This document shows positions 41,650 through 50,362 of a stretch of DNA of 64,000 nucleotides, one piece after another. Source of the stretch: Phycisphaeraceae bacterium (GTDB taxonomy: Bacteria > Planctomycetota > Phycisphaerae > Phycisphaerales > UBA1924); the NCBI GenBank assembly GCA_019636615.1, contig JAHBXF010000002.1, forward strand, positions 1,490,001 to 1,554,000, in the 5' to 3' direction. A program made the translations under genes and the position numbers. Positions within the stretch are counted from its first letter, which is position 1. Every line of letters starts with the position of its first letter. Under the pieces are notes generated by a model. The model searched no databases and was not told the origin of the DNA. It was given only the letters and a program-made list of their open reading frames with translations.

Positions 41650-42303
41650 ATGAAGAGTTCGAACCGTTCGTCCGTCGTCCTTGGCCTGCTCGCTGGCGTT
41701 GGTCTGACCGCCGCCCTCGCGACGATGATGGGCCAGGGTGCCGCACAGCGCGCCCCCGCCGACACGCAGTACTTCGTCACCGCCGATGATGGCGAGGCCC
41801 ATCTGTGGTTGCGTGACGGCAACACCCTCAAGATGGTCGCGCACGGCGAATGCGCTGAGTGCAAAGCCAAAGGGGATGACGGCCACGACCACAAGGAGGG
41901 CGACGGACACGACCACGCCAAGCCCGCCGCCGCGGCACCCGCAGGCGGGGCCGGGAAGGCCGGCGGCGACCACGGCGACCACGGCCACGGCGAGGGGGGC
42001 GCGATCGGCACGGCCACCATCGGCGCATGGACCGTCGCGGTCTCTGGCGAGATCAAGGCCGGGAGCGAGGCCCACCTCGACATCAAGTTGTCGGGGAGCA
42101 CGGCCCGGCCCGCCGCCGTTCGCGTCTGGATCGGTTCGCAGGACGGCAGGGGCGCGATGAAGCAGAAGGCCGACGGGGGCGGCAACGAGTACCACGCCCA
42201 CACCGACGTACCGAACCCCATCCCGGCGGATGCGAAACTCTGGATCGAGATCGACGACGGCAAGGGCAGCAAGGCCGTCGGCGGGTTCGCGATCAAGAGG
42301 TGA
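41650..42303 (+). CDS. His-rich exported protein, copy 2
   Basis: A 217-residue protein from ATG 41650. It has a signal/anchor helix ('VVLGLLAGVGLTAALATMMG'), an added N-terminal segment with 'HGECAECKAKG' (CX2C), a His/Asp linker ('HDHKEGDGHDH', 'GDHGDHGHG'), and then the same C-terminal domain as copy 1 ('GSTARPAAVRVWIGSQDGRG', 'EYHAHTDVPNPIPADAKLWIEID'). It differs from copy 1 by the CX2C segment and a non-lipidated start. Confidence 0.65.
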   Translation: MKSSNRSSVVLGLLAGVGLTAALATMMGQGAAQRAPADTQYFVTADDGEAHLWLRDGNTLKMVAHGECAECKAKGDDGHDHKEGDGHDHAKPAAAAPAGGAGKAGGDHGDHGHGEGGAIGTATIGAWTVAVSGEIKAGSEAHLDIKLSGSTARPAAVRVWIGSQDGRGAMKQKADGGGNEYHAHTDVPNPIPADAKLWIEIDDGKGSKAVGGFAIKR

Positions 42304-42471
42304 TTCCGGCGGATACGCGGGGAGCGGCTCAGCGTACTTGCCCGGCCTGAAGCGACACTCGCTCCTGGCGTGTGGGAACATGCTCCGGGAGCTTTGGAAC
42401 CTGAACGAGTTCCGAAACGAAGCCCGCGTGCGGTGCTTGGAGGCGGCGCGGCCGCCGCGTTGGATAATGGC

Positions 42472-44697
42472 ATGCCCACGACCACCACCATCATCGCCGT
42501 TGACCAACTGGACTGCGCCGCCGAGGAGCAGGTGCTGCGCAAGGCCGTGGGCTCTCTGCCCGGCGTCGCGTCGGTGCAGTGCAACGTCGTGACGCGGCGG
42601 ATGACAGTGCTGCACGACGCGGCAGCGACTCCGCCCGCGATGCTCTCGGAGAAGGTTCGCTCGGTGGGGATGACGCCGACGGTGGTTTCGCCTGCGGGAG
42701 AAACGGGTGTGCTTGCGGGAGCCGACTGCGGCGCGACGGCGTGCGCGCCAGGGGACGCGTACGCAGCGGTAAAGGAGGATACGCGCCCGTGGTGGCGGAA
42801 GTACGGGCTGTTCATCCTCGCGGGGTTGCTCGCGGCGGGGGCGGAAACTCTCTACTTCGCGGGCGTGAAGGAGACCTCGCCCATCGTCATCGCGATGTCG
42901 GTCGCGTCGATCCTGCTCGGCGGCCTGCCGACGCTGAAAAAGGGCTGGATCGCGCTCCGGACCTTCACGCTCAACATCAACTTCCTGATGACCGTGGCGA
43001 TCGTCGGCGGGGCGGTCATCGGCGCGTGGCCGGAGATCGCGCTGGTGACCTTTCTGTTCGCGCTCGCCGAACTGATCGAGGCCAAGGCGCTCGACCGCGC
43101 GCGGAACGCCGTCAAGGGCCTGATGGCGATGGCCCCCGACGAGGCGAGCGTGAAGCAGCCGGATGGCTCGTGGAAGGTGATGACCGCGGGAGCAGTCCCC
43201 GTCGGCGCGGTCGTGCAGGTGAAGCCGGGCGAGCGACTGGCGCTTGATGGCGTGGTGGTCGCGGGCGAGTCGAGTGTCAACCAGGCCCCGGTCACGGGCG
43301 AATCCGTGCCGGTGGACAAGAAGGCGGGCGACAAGGTTTTCGCGGGAACGATCAACGAGTCGGGCGTGCTGGAGTTCAAGACCACCGGCGGCAAGGACCA
43401 GACCACCCTCGCCAAGATCATCAGGACCGTGCAGGAGGCGCAGGGGAGCCGCGCGCCCACGCAGCGGTTCGTGGACAACTTCGCCAAGGTCTACACGCCG
43501 CTTGTCTGTATCGTCGCCGCGCTGGTCGCGGTGGTGCCGTGGCTGGCGTTCGATCAGCCGTTCTATTCCTGGCTCTACAAGGCGCTGGTGCTGCTCGTCA
43601 TCGCGTGCCCGTGTGCTCTGGTCATCTCAACGCCGGTGACGGTCGTGAGCGGCCTGACGGCGGCGGCCAAGCGGGGCATCCTCATCAAGGGCGGCGTTCA
43701 CCTTGAGAACGGCCGCAAACTGAAGGTCGTCGCGCTCGACAAAACCGGGACGATCACCGAGGGCAGGCCTCGCGTGACGGATGTGCAGCCGGTAGGTGGC
43801 GCGAGCAAAGACGAGGTGCTGCGGATCGCGGCGAGTCTCGATGCGCTCTCGCAGCATCCCGTTGCGATCGCGGTCGTCGCGGCTTGGAGCGGCGAGCGGG
43901 CGAGCGTCGAGGCGTTCAAGTCGCTCACGGGTCGTGGAGTGGAAGGACGCATCGACGGCGCGGCGTACTTCGTCGGCAACCACCGCCTCGCCGAGGAACG
44001 CAAGGTTTGCTCACTGGAGGTTGAGGCCGTCCTGAGCCACTTCGAGGTGCAGGGCAAGACGGCGGTCGTCGTCGCTTCCGCCAGCACCGTGCTGGGCGTC
44101 ATCGCTGTGGCCGACACCCCCCGCGAGAGCAGTGTCGAGGCCGTTAAGTCACTGCACGAAATGGGTATCAAGACGCTCATGCTCTCGGGCGACAACCAGA
44201 CCACCGCGTCGGCCATTGCCAAGCTGGTCGGCATCGATGAGGCCCGCGGCGGCATGCTCCCCGAGGATAAACTCGCCGAGATCGAGCGCCTGACCAAGGA
44301 ACACGGCGACGCGATCGGCATGGTCGGTGACGGCGTGAATGACGCCCCGGCCCTTGCCAAGTCCACCATCGGCTTCGCTATGGGCGCGGCGGGAACGGAC
44401 ACCGCGCTGGAGACCGCCGACGTGGCGCTCATGCAGGACGACCTGCGCGGCCTGCCCGAGTTCGTGCGGCTCTCGCGGCAAACCGGGCGGGTGCTGGCCC
44501 AGAACATCACCTTCGCCATCGGGATCAAGGTGGTCTTCTTCGTTCTCACCCTGGGCGGGTGGGGAACGATGTGGATGGCGGTCATCGCCGACGTAGGGGC
44601 GAGCCTCCTCGTGGTCGGGAACGGGCTGCGGTTATTAGGGATGCGGAAGGGTCCGGCGGCCCGGCCGGGGCCGAACCCGCCGCGGAATCTTGCGTAG
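42472..44697 (+). CDS. Heavy-metal P-type ATPase (Zn/Cd/Pb class)
   Basis: A 741-residue P1B-type ATPase pumping metal ions out of the cytosol. The metal site is 'IACPCALV' (CPC), phosphorylation motif 'DKTGT', TGES as 'VTGESVP', 'SQHPVA' (HP locus) and hinge 'GDGVNDAPAL' are all intact. The N-terminal HMA-like domain has 'DQLDCAAEEQVL', a single-Cys version known from CadA-like proteins with DCPTEE, instead of CxxC. A Cys-rich linker 'ADCGATACAPG' follows. C-terminal 'VIADVGASLLVVGNGLRLL' fits the Zn/Cd/Pb group. ATG 42472 is chosen; upstream frame is unlike the family. Confidence 0.9.
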   Translation: MPTTTTIIAVDQLDCAAEEQVLRKAVGSLPGVASVQCNVVTRRMTVLHDAAATPPAMLSEKVRSVGMTPTVVSPAGETGVLAGADCGATACAPGDAYAAVKEDTRPWWRKYGLFILAGLLAAGAETLYFAGVKETSPIVIAMSVASILLGGLPTLKKGWIALRTFTLNINFLMTVAIVGGAVIGAWPEIALVTFLFALAELIEAKALDRARNAVKGLMAMAPDEASVKQPDGSWKVMTAGAVPVGAVVQVKPGERLALDGVVVAGESSVNQAPVTGESVPVDKKAGDKVFAGTINESGVLEFKTTGGKDQTTLAKIIRTVQEAQGSRAPTQRFVDNFAKVYTPLVCIVAALVAVVPWLAFDQPFYSWLYKALVLLVIACPCALVISTPVTVVSGLTAAAKRGILIKGGVHLENGRKLKVVALDKTGTITEGRPRVTDVQPVGGASKDEVLRIAASLDALSQHPVAIAVVAAWSGERASVEAFKSLTGRGVEGRIDGAAYFVGNHRLAEERKVCSLEVEAVLSHFEVQGKTAVVVASASTVLGVIAVADTPRESSVEAVKSLHEMGIKTLMLSGDNQTTASAIAKLVGIDEARGGMLPEDKLAEIERLTKEHGDAIGMVGDGVNDAPALAKSTIGFAMGAAGTDTALETADVALMQDDLRGLPEFVRLSRQTGRVLAQNITFAIGIKVVFFVLTLGGWGTMWMAVIADVGASLLVVGNGLRLLGMRKGPAARPGPNPPRNLA

Positions 44698-44739
44698 AGT
44701 GAACCCGGCGGACGGTCGGCCGATATACTGGATGCACCG

Positions 44740-45198
44740 ATGGACCCCATGCGTCACCCTCTGCTCCACACCCTGGTCGCACTGCTCATCGGCGTTGTCA
44801 CGCCGCTGTGCTGCTGCGAGGCGATGGCGTTTGCGTGGAGCGTCTTCGGCGGCCAGCACGGGCCGGCACCTGAGACGACTTCGTGCGGCCACGAATGCCC
44901 GGGCGACTCGGCATCGGATCAGCAGCAGGAAGTCCCGTCCGACGACCAGCAGCCGTCGCCCGGGGAATGCCCCTCATGCCCGTCGTGCCAGGGCACATCC
45001 GGCGGCACGGGCGTGAAGGCCGAGGCAAACCTTCCCGTGTTCGAGAAGGTTTGGAACGCGCTGGCGACGACCGCCGTCGCGGTGCTCTGGAATCTGCCTC
45101 CGCTGGCCGCGCAGTCCATGCCGGGCTGGGCCTCCGACCCACCATTCCTGAGGGCCAACCGCGAAGCGCTGCGGTGGCATTGCACGCTCCTCGTCTAG
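44740..45198 (+). CDS. Small exported Cys-rich protein
   Basis: A 152-residue protein. The N-terminal helix 'LLHTLVALLIGVVTPLCCCEAMA' acts as a signal or anchor with a CCC cluster, followed by 'CGHECPGD' and 'CPSCPSCQG', and then a segment 'LATTAVAVLWNLPPLAAQ'. It sits between the P-type ATPase and the MacA-like adaptor. It resembles in layout the protein encoded at 34133. Periplasmic metal chaperone or sensor is a reasonable guess, not a proven assignment. Confidence 0.55.
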   Translation: MDPMRHPLLHTLVALLIGVVTPLCCCEAMAFAWSVFGGQHGPAPETTSCGHECPGDSASDQQQEVPSDDQQPSPGECPSCPSCQGTSGGTGVKAEANLPVFEKVWNALATTAVAVLWNLPPLAAQSMPGWASDPPFLRANREALRWHCTLLV

Positions 45199-45318
45199 TT
45201 CATCCCTGCAACGGACGCACGCCGTCCAAGCCGTCCTCGCTCGAGCGACCCTTGTTCGCACGCGCGGGTGGTACGCCGAAGGCCCGCGGCCTTGTTGGCC
45301 GCTTTGCAGGGAACTCTA

Positions 45319-46881
45319 ATGACCACCACGCCGACTGACCTGCGGACGCTCCGTCGAGCCCCGCGGCCCACAGAACAACACGCCGTACCCCCACCCGCAT
45401 TGGCGGGAACCACCACAGTCATAGCTCGTCCCAAAGCACGATGGTTGACGAGGCTCCTCGTTCCGACCGCCGTGCTGCTCGCGACGGGGGGCCTGCTCGC
45501 GTACGCCGCCCGCGATGCACTCCAGCCCCGGCTGGAGGTGTTTGTCGCCGCGGCGATCCCGAAGGAGATCTTCGCAAACGCGCCGCCAACTGATGGCGCG
45601 GAAGCAGCATCGGATACTGCGGAAAAGCCCGCTGACGCCGTGCTCGGTCCGGTGGCTGTGCAAGCGCCCGGATGGATCGAACCCGCGCCGTACGCCGTCA
45701 GCGTGCCCGCGCTCGCGGAAGGCGTCGTCAAGGAGCTTCTGGTCCTGGACGGCGAGCGCGTCGAGGTTGGGCAGGTAATCGCCCGGCTGATCGACGACGA
45801 TGCGCGGCTGGCACTCCGCGCGGCGGACGCGACCGTCGCGGAACGCGACGCGGACGTGGCCCGGACCCGGGCGGCGCTCGCGACCGCCGAGTCGCAGGTG
45901 GAGGTCGAGCGCACCGCCGCCGCCGAACTGCGCGACGAGGTGACCCGCAAGCGCGAGTTGGTGCCCGCAGGAGGATTGAGCGAGGGCACGTTCCGCCGGA
46001 TGGAGATCCGCCTTGGCGGGCTGGATGCGAAGGTCGCTACGGCGGAGAAGATGGTGAGCGAGGCCCGTGCCGTGCTCGCGCAGGCGGAGTCGGCCCGCGC
46101 CGCAGCCAATGTGCTGCGGGACGAGGCGGCGCTGCGTCTGGAGCGTATGGAGGTGCGCTCGCCGGTCGCGGGCATCGTGCTCGCCCACTTGGTCGAGCCC
46201 GGCTCACGGATCAGCATGAGCGGGCAGAGCGGAGACGCAGGGCCCGCTAGGAGCATGATGGGGGCGGTCATCCGCCTCTACGACCCCGCGAAACTCCAGG
46301 TGCGTGTAGACGTGCCACTGGCTGACGCCGCCAAGGTGAGCGTGGGCACGCGGGCGACTGTCAGCACCGAGGCGCTGGCCGACCAGACGTTCAGTGGCGT
46401 GGTGTCGCGAGTCGTTCACGAGGCCAACATCCAGCGGAACACGGTGCAGTTCAAGGTCGCTCTCGACGCGCCATCGCCCGTTCTCAAGCCCGAGATGCTC
46501 ACCCGCGTAAGACTTCACGCACCCGCGTCGGCTTCTCAGCGGCGCTCCAATGGGAGCATCGGCGGCCCGTTCCCCGGTGACAGCGGCGGTGGAGACCTGA
46601 CGCTTCTGGTGCCGACGGCCGCCGTTGCTGCGGCTGGCGATGGGCGAGGCCAGGTCTGGGTCGTGGATACTTCTGGCGGCAGCCCTGTCGCGCGCCGCCG
46701 CGACATCGTCACCGCTCCCTCGGCGGACGAGGGTTTCACCGCCGTGATAAGCGGACTCCGCCTCACCGACCGCATCATCCTGGACCCGCCCGCTCCGCCC
46801 GCGATCCGCGACGGCATGCGGCTCAAAGTTCTGGGGGAACGCACAACTACTCCCTTGGAACCCGCGTCCTCAAACCCGTAG
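45319..46881 (+). CDS. MacA/HlyD-type periplasmic adaptor of an ABC exporter
   Basis: A 520-residue membrane-fusion protein with one N-terminal transmembrane helix ('LLVPTAVLLATGGLLAYAA', about residues 43-61). 'APYAVSVPALAEGVVKELLVLDGERVEVGQVIARL' is the biotinyl-lipoyl half, followed by a long coiled-coil hairpin (about 150-270) and 'RLERMEVRSPVAGIVLAHLVEPG' as the second half. The C-terminal beta-barrel has 'LLVPTAAVAAAGDGRGQVWVV'. It precedes an ABC ATPase gene by 54 bp and a permease gene, giving a MacAB-like set. It starts at ATG 45319 behind GGGAAC. Confidence 0.8.
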   Translation: MTTTPTDLRTLRRAPRPTEQHAVPPPALAGTTTVIARPKARWLTRLLVPTAVLLATGGLLAYAARDALQPRLEVFVAAAIPKEIFANAPPTDGAEAASDTAEKPADAVLGPVAVQAPGWIEPAPYAVSVPALAEGVVKELLVLDGERVEVGQVIARLIDDDARLALRAADATVAERDADVARTRAALATAESQVEVERTAAAELRDEVTRKRELVPAGGLSEGTFRRMEIRLGGLDAKVATAEKMVSEARAVLAQAESARAAANVLRDEAALRLERMEVRSPVAGIVLAHLVEPGSRISMSGQSGDAGPARSMMGAVIRLYDPAKLQVRVDVPLADAAKVSVGTRATVSTEALADQTFSGVVSRVVHEANIQRNTVQFKVALDAPSPVLKPEMLTRVRLHAPASASQRRSNGSIGGPFPGDSGGGDLTLLVPTAAVAAAGDGRGQVWVVDTSGGSPVARRRDIVTAPSADEGFTAVISGLRLTDRIILDPPAPPAIRDGMRLKVLGERTTTPLEPASSNP

Positions 46882-46935
46882 CTCCCGGTTCCAGAACATC
46901 CCCGCGACAAACTCGCGGCATCAACGAGAAGCCCC

Positions 46936-47697
46936 ATGACCACGAACCAAACGCACGCACGAACATCTCCCCTTGGCCCGCCGCTCATCCAGTGCCGCCG
47001 GCTCACCAAGACGTACAAGAAGGGCGACAACACCATCACGCCGCTCCAGGAGCTCGACCTCGACGTGCCGGCGGGCGACTTCCTCGCCCTCATGGGCCCC
47101 TCGGGCAGCGGTAAGACCACGCTGCTCAATCTTATTGCCGGGATCGACCGGCCCAGCGGCGGGCAACTCATCATCGGCGGCACGGACATCTCCACGCTGT
47201 CGAGGTCCAAGCTCGCCGATTGGCGGAGTGTGAACGTCGGCTATGTCTTCCAGCTCTACAACCTCGTGCCCGTGCTCACGGCCTACGAGAACGTCGAGCT
47301 ACCCCTCCTGCTCCACAGCATGTCGGCCCGCGAGCGACACGAGAAGGTACAGACCGCCATGCAGCTCGTAGGGATCGCCGACCGGCACGACCACTACCCG
47401 CGGCAACTCTCGGGCGGCCAGGAGCAGCGTGTCGCCATTGCCCGCGCGATCGTGACCGACCCCACCATCATCGTCGGAGACGAGCCCACCGGCGACCTCG
47501 ACCAGGAGTCGGCGCAGGCGATCATGGATCTCATGACGCGCCTCTGCGAGGATCTCGGCAAGACCCTCATCATCGTGACCCACGACTCCAAGAGCGCAGC
47601 GTATGCCAAGCGGACGCTGCACCTGGAGAAGGGCCGCCTGATCGAAACCGCCGATCTCGCCGCACGCCGCGCACCCCTTGTCCCGCAGGAGGCCTAA
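46936..47697 (+). CDS. ABC transporter ATPase (MacB/LolD-like)
   Basis: A 253-residue ATPase with Walker A 'GPSGSGKTT', Q-loop 'YVFQLYNLVPVLTAYENVELPLLL', signature 'LSGGQEQRVAIARA', Walker B 'IIVGDEPTGDLD' and H-loop 'IIVTHDSKSA'. The 'GDLD' D-loop and 'YNLVPVLTAYENVE' are typical of the LolD/MacB subfamily working with FtsX-fold permeases. It lies four bases before the permease start. It should be functional, but the permease partner is broken. Confidence 0.85.
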   Translation: MTTNQTHARTSPLGPPLIQCRRLTKTYKKGDNTITPLQELDLDVPAGDFLALMGPSGSGKTTLLNLIAGIDRPSGGQLIIGGTDISTLSRSKLADWRSVNVGYVFQLYNLVPVLTAYENVELPLLLHSMSARERHEKVQTAMQLVGIADRHDHYPRQLSGGQEQRVAIARAIVTDPTIIVGDEPTGDLDQESAQAIMDLMTRLCEDLGKTLIIVTHDSKSAAYAKRTLHLEKGRLIETADLAARRAPLVPQEA

Positions 47698-47700
47698 CTC

Positions 47701-48396
47701 ATGATCGCCCCCAAGTTTATGCCCGTCGTCTTCAAGCAGCTGTGGCGGCACCGCGTCCGCAGCGTGCTCACGCTCTCGGGCGTCGCCATCGCCATGTTCC
47801 TCTTCATCGCCGTGCAGACGCTGCAGGAGGGCGTGCGCCAATCCACGCAAGCTGCTGCGGGGGACACCACGCTGGTGGTCTACCGTGAGAACCGCTTCTG
47901 CCCCGCCGCCAGCCGCCTGCCGCAGTTCTACGTTGACCGCATCGAGAAGATCCCCGGCGTCGTCTCGGCGGTGCCCGTTAAGATCGTGGTCAACAACTGC
48001 CGGGCCTCGCTCGACGTCGTCACCTTCCGCGGCGTGCCGCGCGAGAACCTTGGTGGTCCCAACGGGTGGGCGAGCAAGTGGCAGATCATCGCCGGCTCCG
48101 TGGCCGAGTGGGAGAAGCGATCGGACTCGGCACTCGTGGGCGAGACGCTCGCAGCGCGGCGCGGCTTCCGAGTCGGCCAGTCCTTCGACGCCTCGGGCAT
48201 CACCGTCACAGTGGCAGGGATCATCCGCTCCCTCCCTGTACAAGACCGTTTCGGAGGGTTGGCGGACCACTCTCGGGGTGGCCCGATGGGTGTGCGATCG
48301 ACACGGGTCGCTAACGGGGACGGGCGGAAACCGCGTTTTCATGGCCGCCAGCGGGGTACAAATACTCCGGCCCCGTCTATTGGCGTCGCGGGGTGA
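47701..48396 (+). pseudogene. FtsX/MacB-type ABC permease, truncated
   Basis: Only the N-terminal part of the permease is present. It starts 'MIAPKFMPVVFKQLWRHRVRSVLTLSGVAIAMFLFIAVQTL', the usual first membrane helix, and continues with a periplasmic domain to 'DASGITVTVAGIIRS' at about 48229. After that the reading frame runs 55 codons of unrelated, Arg/Gly-rich sequence to a stop at 48396. The three C-terminal helices of the family are absent, and I see no continuation downstream. The break marks an insertion or deletion edge next to the defence island. The exporter is presumably non-functional. Confidence 0.75.
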
Positions 48397-48738
48397 CCTC
48401 CGCGCGGTCCCGCCGGGACGATATGGGCGACGCCCTCGTTCTGCCGCCGCGCCCGTCGGTTGCGGCCAGGCTGAGAAGTCTCAAGCCGACGACTGGTCGA
48501 GACCGGATCGGGGTGTCGGGCGGGCCAGAATCGCCGGCTGCACGGTGCCGAGTCTCAAAGTCGCACGTTTTTGCACCCTCCCCCCGCACCCCACCGCGAA
48601 GCCCCGACGATTGAGGGTTCCGGCCCACACTTGTACATCGTCACGTCGCCTCAGATATGCCGGCCACTACCCGAACCATATCGAGGGCTGTGATACGATT
48701 CGCCCCGGCGGGACCAATACCCGCATGGAATCCGTCCA
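48397..48738. other. Junction region between the broken permease and the island
   Basis: The 342 bp after the truncated permease frame contain no convincing gene. The sequence from about 48230 on has no resemblance I can see to the efflux cluster. I looked for short inverted or direct repeats at the break and did not find convincing ones. Confidence 0.4.
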
Positions 48739-49233
48739 ATGGACCTTTCGGACTTCGACTTTCTGACGGTCGTGATCAGCCGCAACGAGGTTGAGAGCGG
48801 CGACACGTCGGGACCGATCGCGACCCTGAAGGGATTGCTCCAATCGCCGGCCAGGATTCAGGCCTTTCGAACACGTGTCAACGTCGCGTTCTTTGGCTAT
48901 GACGACTCCCCAGAGGAGTTGTTCGAGATTCCCGCTGTCCGCAACTACGTCAGCGAACTCGATGCGGCATTTCCGTACTGGCTCTACTTCATGGCTCGCG
49001 AATACACCGGGCTGCAGTGCCTGGCGCTCTGCATGCTGCCCCCATTCCTGACAGAGGAAGCGAGAGCCAGAATCCACGGCGAACGGCTCGCAGACTTGAT
49101 GGACCGCAGGTGGGTGCCGGCGCTCAGTCACCTGTGCGCGGCAACGGGCGAATCGGATGCCGAGGCTGAGGCGTTGGTCGAGAGTGCACTCAGCTATTTC
49201 ATGGATGGACCAACACCGCCTCCGCCGAAATAG
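48739..49233 (+). CDS. CRR6-like (chlororespiratory-reduction-6-type) hypothetical protein
   Basis: A 164-residue protein. 'VNVAFFGYDDSPEELFEIPAVRNYVSELDAAFPYWLYFM' resembles the motif of CRR6-type proteins (FGYDDDPRELxEIPEVR...FPYWffF), which occur in bacteria without known function. No signal or metal motif is seen. It is the first gene in the island, 24 bp upstream of a transposase gene on the same strand, and may be cargo. Confidence 0.5.
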   Translation: MDLSDFDFLTVVISRNEVESGDTSGPIATLKGLLQSPARIQAFRTRVNVAFFGYDDSPEELFEIPAVRNYVSELDAAFPYWLYFMAREYTGLQCLALCMLPPFLTEEARARIHGERLADLMDRRWVPALSHLCAATGESDAEAEALVESALSYFMDGPTPPPPK

Positions 49234-49248
49234 CCACTGGCCCCAGAC

Positions 49249-49267
49249 GATTCGGCGATGCCGAATC
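49249..49267 (+). promoter_or_regulatory. 8-bp hairpin enclosing the transposase start codon
   Basis: GATTCGGC (49249-49256), loop GAT, then the exact complement GCCGAATC (49260-49267). The ATG (49258-49260) sits in the loop and right arm, so a folded leader would hide the start. Confidence 0.5.
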
Positions 49268-50325
49268 TCTTCCGCCGCCTGTTTGATGTCCTGGCCGGGT
49301 CCACCCAAGCCGACCTGCGCCGCCAGATTCAATACCTGAAAGCCGAGAACGAGGTCCTCCGCGCGAAGATCGACGGGCCCGTCCGCGTCACGCCCGGGGA
49401 GCGATTGCGGCTGGTCCGCCTGGCCAAGCCCCTCGGGTCGGCCATCAAGGCGCTGGTTTCGATCGTCAGTCCACAGACCTTCCTGCGGTGGATCCGGGAT
49501 GCCGACAAGTGCCGGCCCAGAAAGAAGACCGGGCGGAAGCCGGGACGGCCAAAGTCGCCTGAACAGATTCGGCGGCTGGTGCTGAGACTGGCGAAGGAGA
49601 CCGGCTGGGGCTACACCCGCATCCTCGGCGAGCTCAAGAAACTGGGCGTCAAGGTCTCCCGCAGCACCGTCGTCAACATCTTAAAGGATGCGGGGCTGCC
49701 AACCGGCCCGGAGCGCGGCGAGGCGACCTGGGACCAGTTCATCAATTCTCACGCCAAGACCCTGTGGGCGTGCGACTTCCTGCGGCACCGGATCGTCACG
49801 AAATGTGGTTTCCGCGACGCGTACACGCTCGTCTTCGTGAACGTCGCCACGCGCCGGGCCGTCGCCTCGGCGTGCACAGAGCACCCGGACGCCGAGTGGG
49901 TCGCGGCGCAGGTACCGATGTTCAAGGCCGCGGCCGGCGACGGCGCAACCGAGTGCCGCGTGCTCACCCGGGACAGCGATACCAAGTTCGGGCGACCGTT
50001 CGACGATGCGCTCCGAGCCCACAACATCACGCCGGTACGCCTGCCGCATCGCGCTCCGAACCTCAACGCCCACGTCGAACGGTTCATTCAGACCGTGCAG
50101 GACGAGTGCCTCGACCGGTTCATCGTGCTTGGCACGCGACACCTCGATTACCTGATCGCCGAGTTCCTTGAGCACTACAACCGGGAGCGCCCGCACTCGG
50201 CGATCAGGTTCCGCACGCCGATGGGCAGGCCTCCCCCGCTGCGATTGGCCGATCACCCGACGGCGGTCCGCTGCCGAACCCGGCTCGGCGGTGTTCTGAG
50301 GCACTACTACCGAATGGCGGCGTGA
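49258..50325 (+). CDS. DDE integrase-core transposase (IS3/IS481-like)
   Basis: A 355-residue transposase. The N-terminus has a coiled segment and a basic 'RKKTGRKPGRPKSPEQIRRL' linker, followed by an HTH ('GWGYTRILGELKKLGVKVSRSTVVNILKDAG'). The catalytic triad is D in 'LWACDFL', D in 'LTRDSDTKFG' and E in 'NAHVERFIQ', with 34 residues between the last two, as in the IS3/IS481 group. 'HYNRERPHSAIRFRTP' is the usual C-terminal signature. Single ORF, no frameshift. I could not identify terminal inverted repeats, so this may be an isolated or degraded copy. Confidence 0.8.
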   Translation: MPNLFRRLFDVLAGSTQADLRRQIQYLKAENEVLRAKIDGPVRVTPGERLRLVRLAKPLGSAIKALVSIVSPQTFLRWIRDADKCRPRKKTGRKPGRPKSPEQIRRLVLRLAKETGWGYTRILGELKKLGVKVSRSTVVNILKDAGLPTGPERGEATWDQFINSHAKTLWACDFLRHRIVTKCGFRDAYTLVFVNVATRRAVASACTEHPDAEWVAAQVPMFKAAAGDGATECRVLTRDSDTKFGRPFDDALRAHNITPVRLPHRAPNLNAHVERFIQTVQDECLDRFIVLGTRHLDYLIAEFLEHYNRERPHSAIRFRTPMGRPPPLRLADHPTAVRCRTRLGGVLRHYYRMAA

Positions 50326-50362
50326 ATCCCGACGCAAGCAGGGCAGCGTCCGGCTCGAGCAC

